This document shows positions 5,868 through 7,939 of a stretch of DNA of 7,939 nucleotides, piece by piece. The position numbers and the translations under genes are program-made. How positions within the stretch are numbered: position 1 is the stretch's first letter; every line of letters starts with the position of its first letter. The notes under the pieces are model-generated. The model was not told the DNA's origin and searched no databases. It saw nothing but the letters and a program-made list of their open reading frames with translations. This DNA is from Oscillospiraceae bacterium (GTDB taxonomy: Bacteria > Bacillota > Clostridia > Oscillospirales > Ruminococcaceae), in the NCBI GenBank assembly GCA_031260615.1, contig JAISLG010000163.1, forward strand, positions 1-7,939. Direction: 5' to 3'.

Positions 5868-6434
5868 ATGAATGAAATATCCCTTAACGTCCTTGATATA
5901 GCGGAAAACTCCGTCCGCGCACAGGCTAAGTTGATTGAGATTTACGTCGCCATAAATACTTCCGCCGATACCCTGACAATTACAGTCAAGGATAACGGCA
6001 CGGGTATGGACGAGGCTACACTCGCAAAGGTATGCGACCCGTTTTTCACATCGCGTACTACTCGCGGAGTCGGGCTCGGTGTAAGTTTCTTCAAAGCCGC
6101 CGCGGAATTAACGGGGGGAAGTTTTTATATCAAATCCACCCTCGGCGTGGGTACCGAAACGTCCGCAACTTTCGTGTTGTCGTCAATCGACAGAATGCCG
6201 CTCGGTAATATATCCGAAACGATATTTACACTCGCGGTGTTTAACGAAACAGGTGCGGAATTTTTGTACGAATACGAGGCGGACGGGACGAAATTCTCGC
6301 TTGATACTCGGGAGTTTAAGGCGGTTCTCGAAACGGATACGCTGAATATCCCCGATGTGTCCGCTTATGTTAAGGAATATCTGACTGAGAATACCGAAGA
6401 AGTAAATGAAAAAATAAGAGGATTGGTTTTATGA
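5868..6434 (+). CDS. Stand-alone GHKL/HATPase-domain ATP-binding protein of the hydrogenase operon
   Basis: A soluble 188-aa protein with the ATP-binding fold of histidine kinases and SpoIIAB-type anti-sigma kinases. N-box DIAENS (10-15, Asn14 for Mg), G1 box DNGTGMD (42-48), and lid/G2 box TTRGVGLG (64-71) are all present, so ATP binding is likely. There is no histidine dimerisation domain, sensor or membrane segment; the last 80 or so residues are not recognised. Proteins of this type recur in clostridial hyd operons between the NuoE-like and ferredoxin genes, but their role is unknown to me. ATG 5868 gives the family start MNEISLNVLDIAENS; an in-frame ATG at 5847 falls inside a hairpin and is less likely. 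No Shine-Dalgarno precedes 5868, suggesting low or coupled translation. It overlaps the next gene by 4 nt (ATGA). Confidence 0.88.
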   Translation: MNEISLNVLDIAENSVRAQAKLIEIYVAINTSADTLTITVKDNGTGMDEATLAKVCDPFFTSRTTRGVGLGVSFFKAAAELTGGSFYIKSTLGVGTETSATFVLSSIDRMPLGNISETIFTLAVFNETGAEFLYEYEADGTKFSLDTREFKAVLETDTLNIPDVSAYVKEYLTENTEEVNEKIRGLVL

Positions 6435-6808
6435 AATCACTCGAAGAACTTAAAGCGATTAAGGCGAAGATGCAAGGGCAAGTCGGCATTCGCGAAAATG
6501 CCGAGGACGGTATCCGCGTTGTAGTGGGTATGGCTACTTGCGGTATCGCGGCAGGCGCGCGCCCCGTACTCGCCGCGTTTGCGGACGGCGTACAAAGCAA
6601 GGGTATCAAAAATGTATCCGTTACTCAGACCGGCTGTATCGGGCTGTGTCAGTACGAGCCTATTGTGGAGATATACGCGCCCGGCAAGGAAAAAGTAACG
6701 TATATTAAGGTAGATGCCAAAATGGCTAACGAAATTGTTGACAAGCACCTCGTTCGCGGCACAGTAGTAGACGAATACACTATCGGCACTTCCAAACTCG
6801 CGGAATAA
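6431..6808 (+). CDS. hndB: HndB-like thioredoxin-fold (2Fe-2S) ferredoxin domain protein
   Basis: A 125-aa electron-transfer or accessory subunit found between the NuoE- and NuoF-like subunits of NAD(P)-dependent [FeFe]-hydrogenases (HndB of the hndABCD type). The thioredoxin-like [2Fe-2S] fold is shown by MATCGIAAGAR (34-44) and QTGCIGLC (66-73). Only three cysteines exist: Cys37, Cys69 and Cys73. A standard cluster of this fold needs four, so either another residue is the fourth ligand or the cluster is altered or absent; from memory, homologues share the TCGIAAGA motif. The start ATG overlaps the stop of the HATPase gene (ATGA), and AGAGGA at 6417-6422 lies 8 nt upstream, so translation is coupled but also has its own binding site. 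The NuoF-like gene follows after 28 bp. Confidence 0.9.
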   Translation: MKSLEELKAIKAKMQGQVGIRENAEDGIRVVVGMATCGIAAGARPVLAAFADGVQSKGIKNVSVTQTGCIGLCQYEPIVEIYAPGKEKVTYIKVDAKMANEIVDKHLVRGTVVDEYTIGTSKLAE

Positions 6809-6836
6809 TCGAAAGTATTTTGAAAGGATAATATAA

Positions 6837-7939
6837 ATGTATCGTTCAAGCGTTTTAATCTGCGGAGGTACGGGCTGTACAAGTTCGGGGAGCGCGGAAA
6901 TCAGAACTGCCCTTGAAACGGAAATTAAAAAGCAAGGGCTTGAAAAAGAAGTCAATGTAATCGGCACTGGCTGTTTCGGCTTGTGCGCGCTCGGACCGAT
7001 TATGGTCGTGTATCCCGAAGGTTCGTTTTACTCGATGGTAAACGTATCGGATATACCCGAAATCGTTTCGGAGCATTTACTCAAAGGGCGTGTTGTTACA
7101 CGGCTCTTATATGATGAAACTGTCGGCGAAAAAGGCGAAGTTAAGGGTCTTAAAGATACCAACTTCTACAAAAAGCAACGCCGTGTCGCACTCCGTAACT
7201 GCGGTGTAATCAACCCCGAAAATATCGAGGAATACATCGGCGTGGACGGCTATCAGGCACTCGGCAAGGTGCTTACCGAAATGACACCCGACGGTGTTAT
7301 TAAATTGATACTCGACAGCGGATTACGCGGTCGTGGCGGCGCGGGTTTCCCTACGGGGCGCAAATGGCAGTTGGCACGGACAATTATACCGAACGCCGAC
7401 CAAAAATACGTTGCCTGTAATGCCGACGAGGGCGACCCCGGCGCATTTATGGATAGGTCAGTTTTAGAGGGCGACCCCCACGCCGTTATCGAGGCTATGG
7501 CAATCGCCGCTTACGCAATCGGCGCGAATAAGGGCTTCGTTTACGTCCGCGCGGAATACCCCATTGCGGTTAAACGTCTGCAAATCGCTATCGATCAAGC
7601 CAAAGAATATGGACTCCTCGGCAAGAATATTTTTGAATCGGGTTTCGACTTTGATTTGGAAATACGGCTCGGCGCGGGTGCATTCGTCTGCGGCGAGGAA
7701 ACCGCATTGATGACATCTATCGAGGGCAACCGCGGTGAACCGCGCGTACGTCCCCCGTTCCCTGCGGAAGCCGGGTTATGGAAAAAACCTACTATCCTCA
7801 ACAATGTGGAAACCTATGCGAATGTACCGCAGATTATACTCAACGGGGCGGAATGGTTCACCTCTATGGGTACTGAAAAATCGTCGGGCACAAAAGTATT
7901 CGCACTCGGCGGCAAGATAAACAATACAGGGCTTGTCGA
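6837..7939 (+). CDS. hndC: NuoF/HydB-type NAD(P)H-binding flavoprotein subunit, N-terminal 367 codons
   Basis: FMN- and NAD(P)-binding subunit of a soluble hydrogenase or related bifurcating enzyme, the site where NAD(P)H is oxidised or NAD(P)+ reduced. ATG 6837 has AAAGGA at 6823-6828, 8 nt upstream. Residues 1-90 form a thioredoxin-like [2Fe-2S] domain with ligands C9-x4-C14 and C46-x3-C50; complex I NuoF lacks this domain, whereas HydB/HndC proteins have it. Then come the NuoF core signatures: GRGGAGFPTGRKW (165-177, FMN loop), CNADEGDPGAFMDR (194-207), GAGAFVCGEETAL (279-291) and NNVET (322-326). The reading frame is open to the right edge. The SLBB region, the NuoF [4Fe-4S] motif and any C-terminal ferredoxin domain would lie outside. 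Isoleucine codons are mostly AUC (14 of 27; AUA 6), unlike pyrH, fitting high expression. Confidence 0.95.
   Translation, partial: MYRSSVLICGGTGCTSSGSAEIRTALETEIKKQGLEKEVNVIGTGCFGLCALGPIMVVYPEGSFYSMVNVSDIPEIVSEHLLKGRVVTRLLYDETVGEKGEVKGLKDTNFYKKQRRVALRNCGVINPENIEEYIGVDGYQALGKVLTEMTPDGVIKLILDSGLRGRGGAGFPTGRKWQLARTIIPNADQKYVACNADEGDPGAFMDRSVLEGDPHAVIEAMAIAAYAIGANKGFVYVRAEYPIAVKRLQIAIDQAKEYGLLGKNIFESGFDFDLEIRLGAGAFVCGEETALMTSIEGNRGEPRVRPPFPAEAGLWKKPTILNNVETYANVPQIILNGAEWFTSMGTEKSSGTKVFALGGKINNTGLV

Noticed and set aside
6437..6967. Minus-strand open frame of 176 codons opposite the ferredoxin and NuoF-like start
   Set aside because: It spans the end of one clear gene and the start of another in antisense, with no motif or promoter.
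5332..7939. Part of a respiratory complex I (nuo) operon
   Set aside because: The NuoF-like protein has an N-terminal thioredoxin-like [2Fe-2S] domain, and an HATPase and HndB-like gene lie between the E and F subunits. Both are features of hydrogenase/diaphorase operons, not of nuo.

Overview
This window looks like a piece of chromosome from an anaerobic, fermentative bacterium of the Firmicutes (Clostridia-like, probably an uncultured lineage). The lineage call is inference. It rests on an Lsa-type ABC-F protein, a PolA without a working proofreading domain, strong Shine-Dalgarno sites, sigma-A style promoters, and above all a NuoE / HATPase / thioredoxin-like ferredoxin / NuoF gene order typical of clostridial NAD(P)-linked [FeFe]-hydrogenase operons. 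Base composition is roughly balanced, with slightly more A+T. I see no rRNA, tRNA, CRISPR array, insertion sequence or phage gene.

Layout. (1) Positions 1-534, minus strand: the N-terminal 178 codons of an unrecognised protein that runs off the left edge. (2) A 71-bp divergent gap with promoter-like sequences for both directions, placed face to face. (3) Plus strand: pyrH (606-1313), then 28 bp later an ABC-F ATPase (1342-2787) whose apparent start codon is AUC, then polA (2865-5162). (4) A 169-bp gap (5163-5331) with a perfect 17-bp hairpin, a strong extended -10 promoter and a Rex-operator-like sequence at the predicted start of transcription. (5) A hydrogenase/diaphorase operon: NuoE-like subunit (5332-5829), stand-alone HATPase (5868-6434), HndB-like ferredoxin (6431-6808), and the N-terminal 367 codons of the NuoF-like flavoprotein (6837 to the right edge).

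How the genes work together. PyrH makes UDP for nucleotide synthesis. The ABC-F protein should act on the ribosome, and PolA is the repair and Okazaki-fragment polymerase; these three are housekeeping or translation-linked. The last four genes should form the NAD(P)H-oxidising or NAD(P)-reducing arm of a soluble electron-bifurcating enzyme. Its catalytic subunit, most likely an [FeFe]-hydrogenase, would lie just past the right edge.

I found no clearly new multi-gene system. The points most worth a second look are the AUC start of the ABC-F gene, the interlocked promoters before pyrH, near-total absence of five palindromic tetranucleotides across the window, the Rex-like site at the hydrogenase promoter, a PolA whose 3'-5' exonuclease domain is mostly deleted rather than just inactive, and the HATPase of unknown job inside the redox operon.
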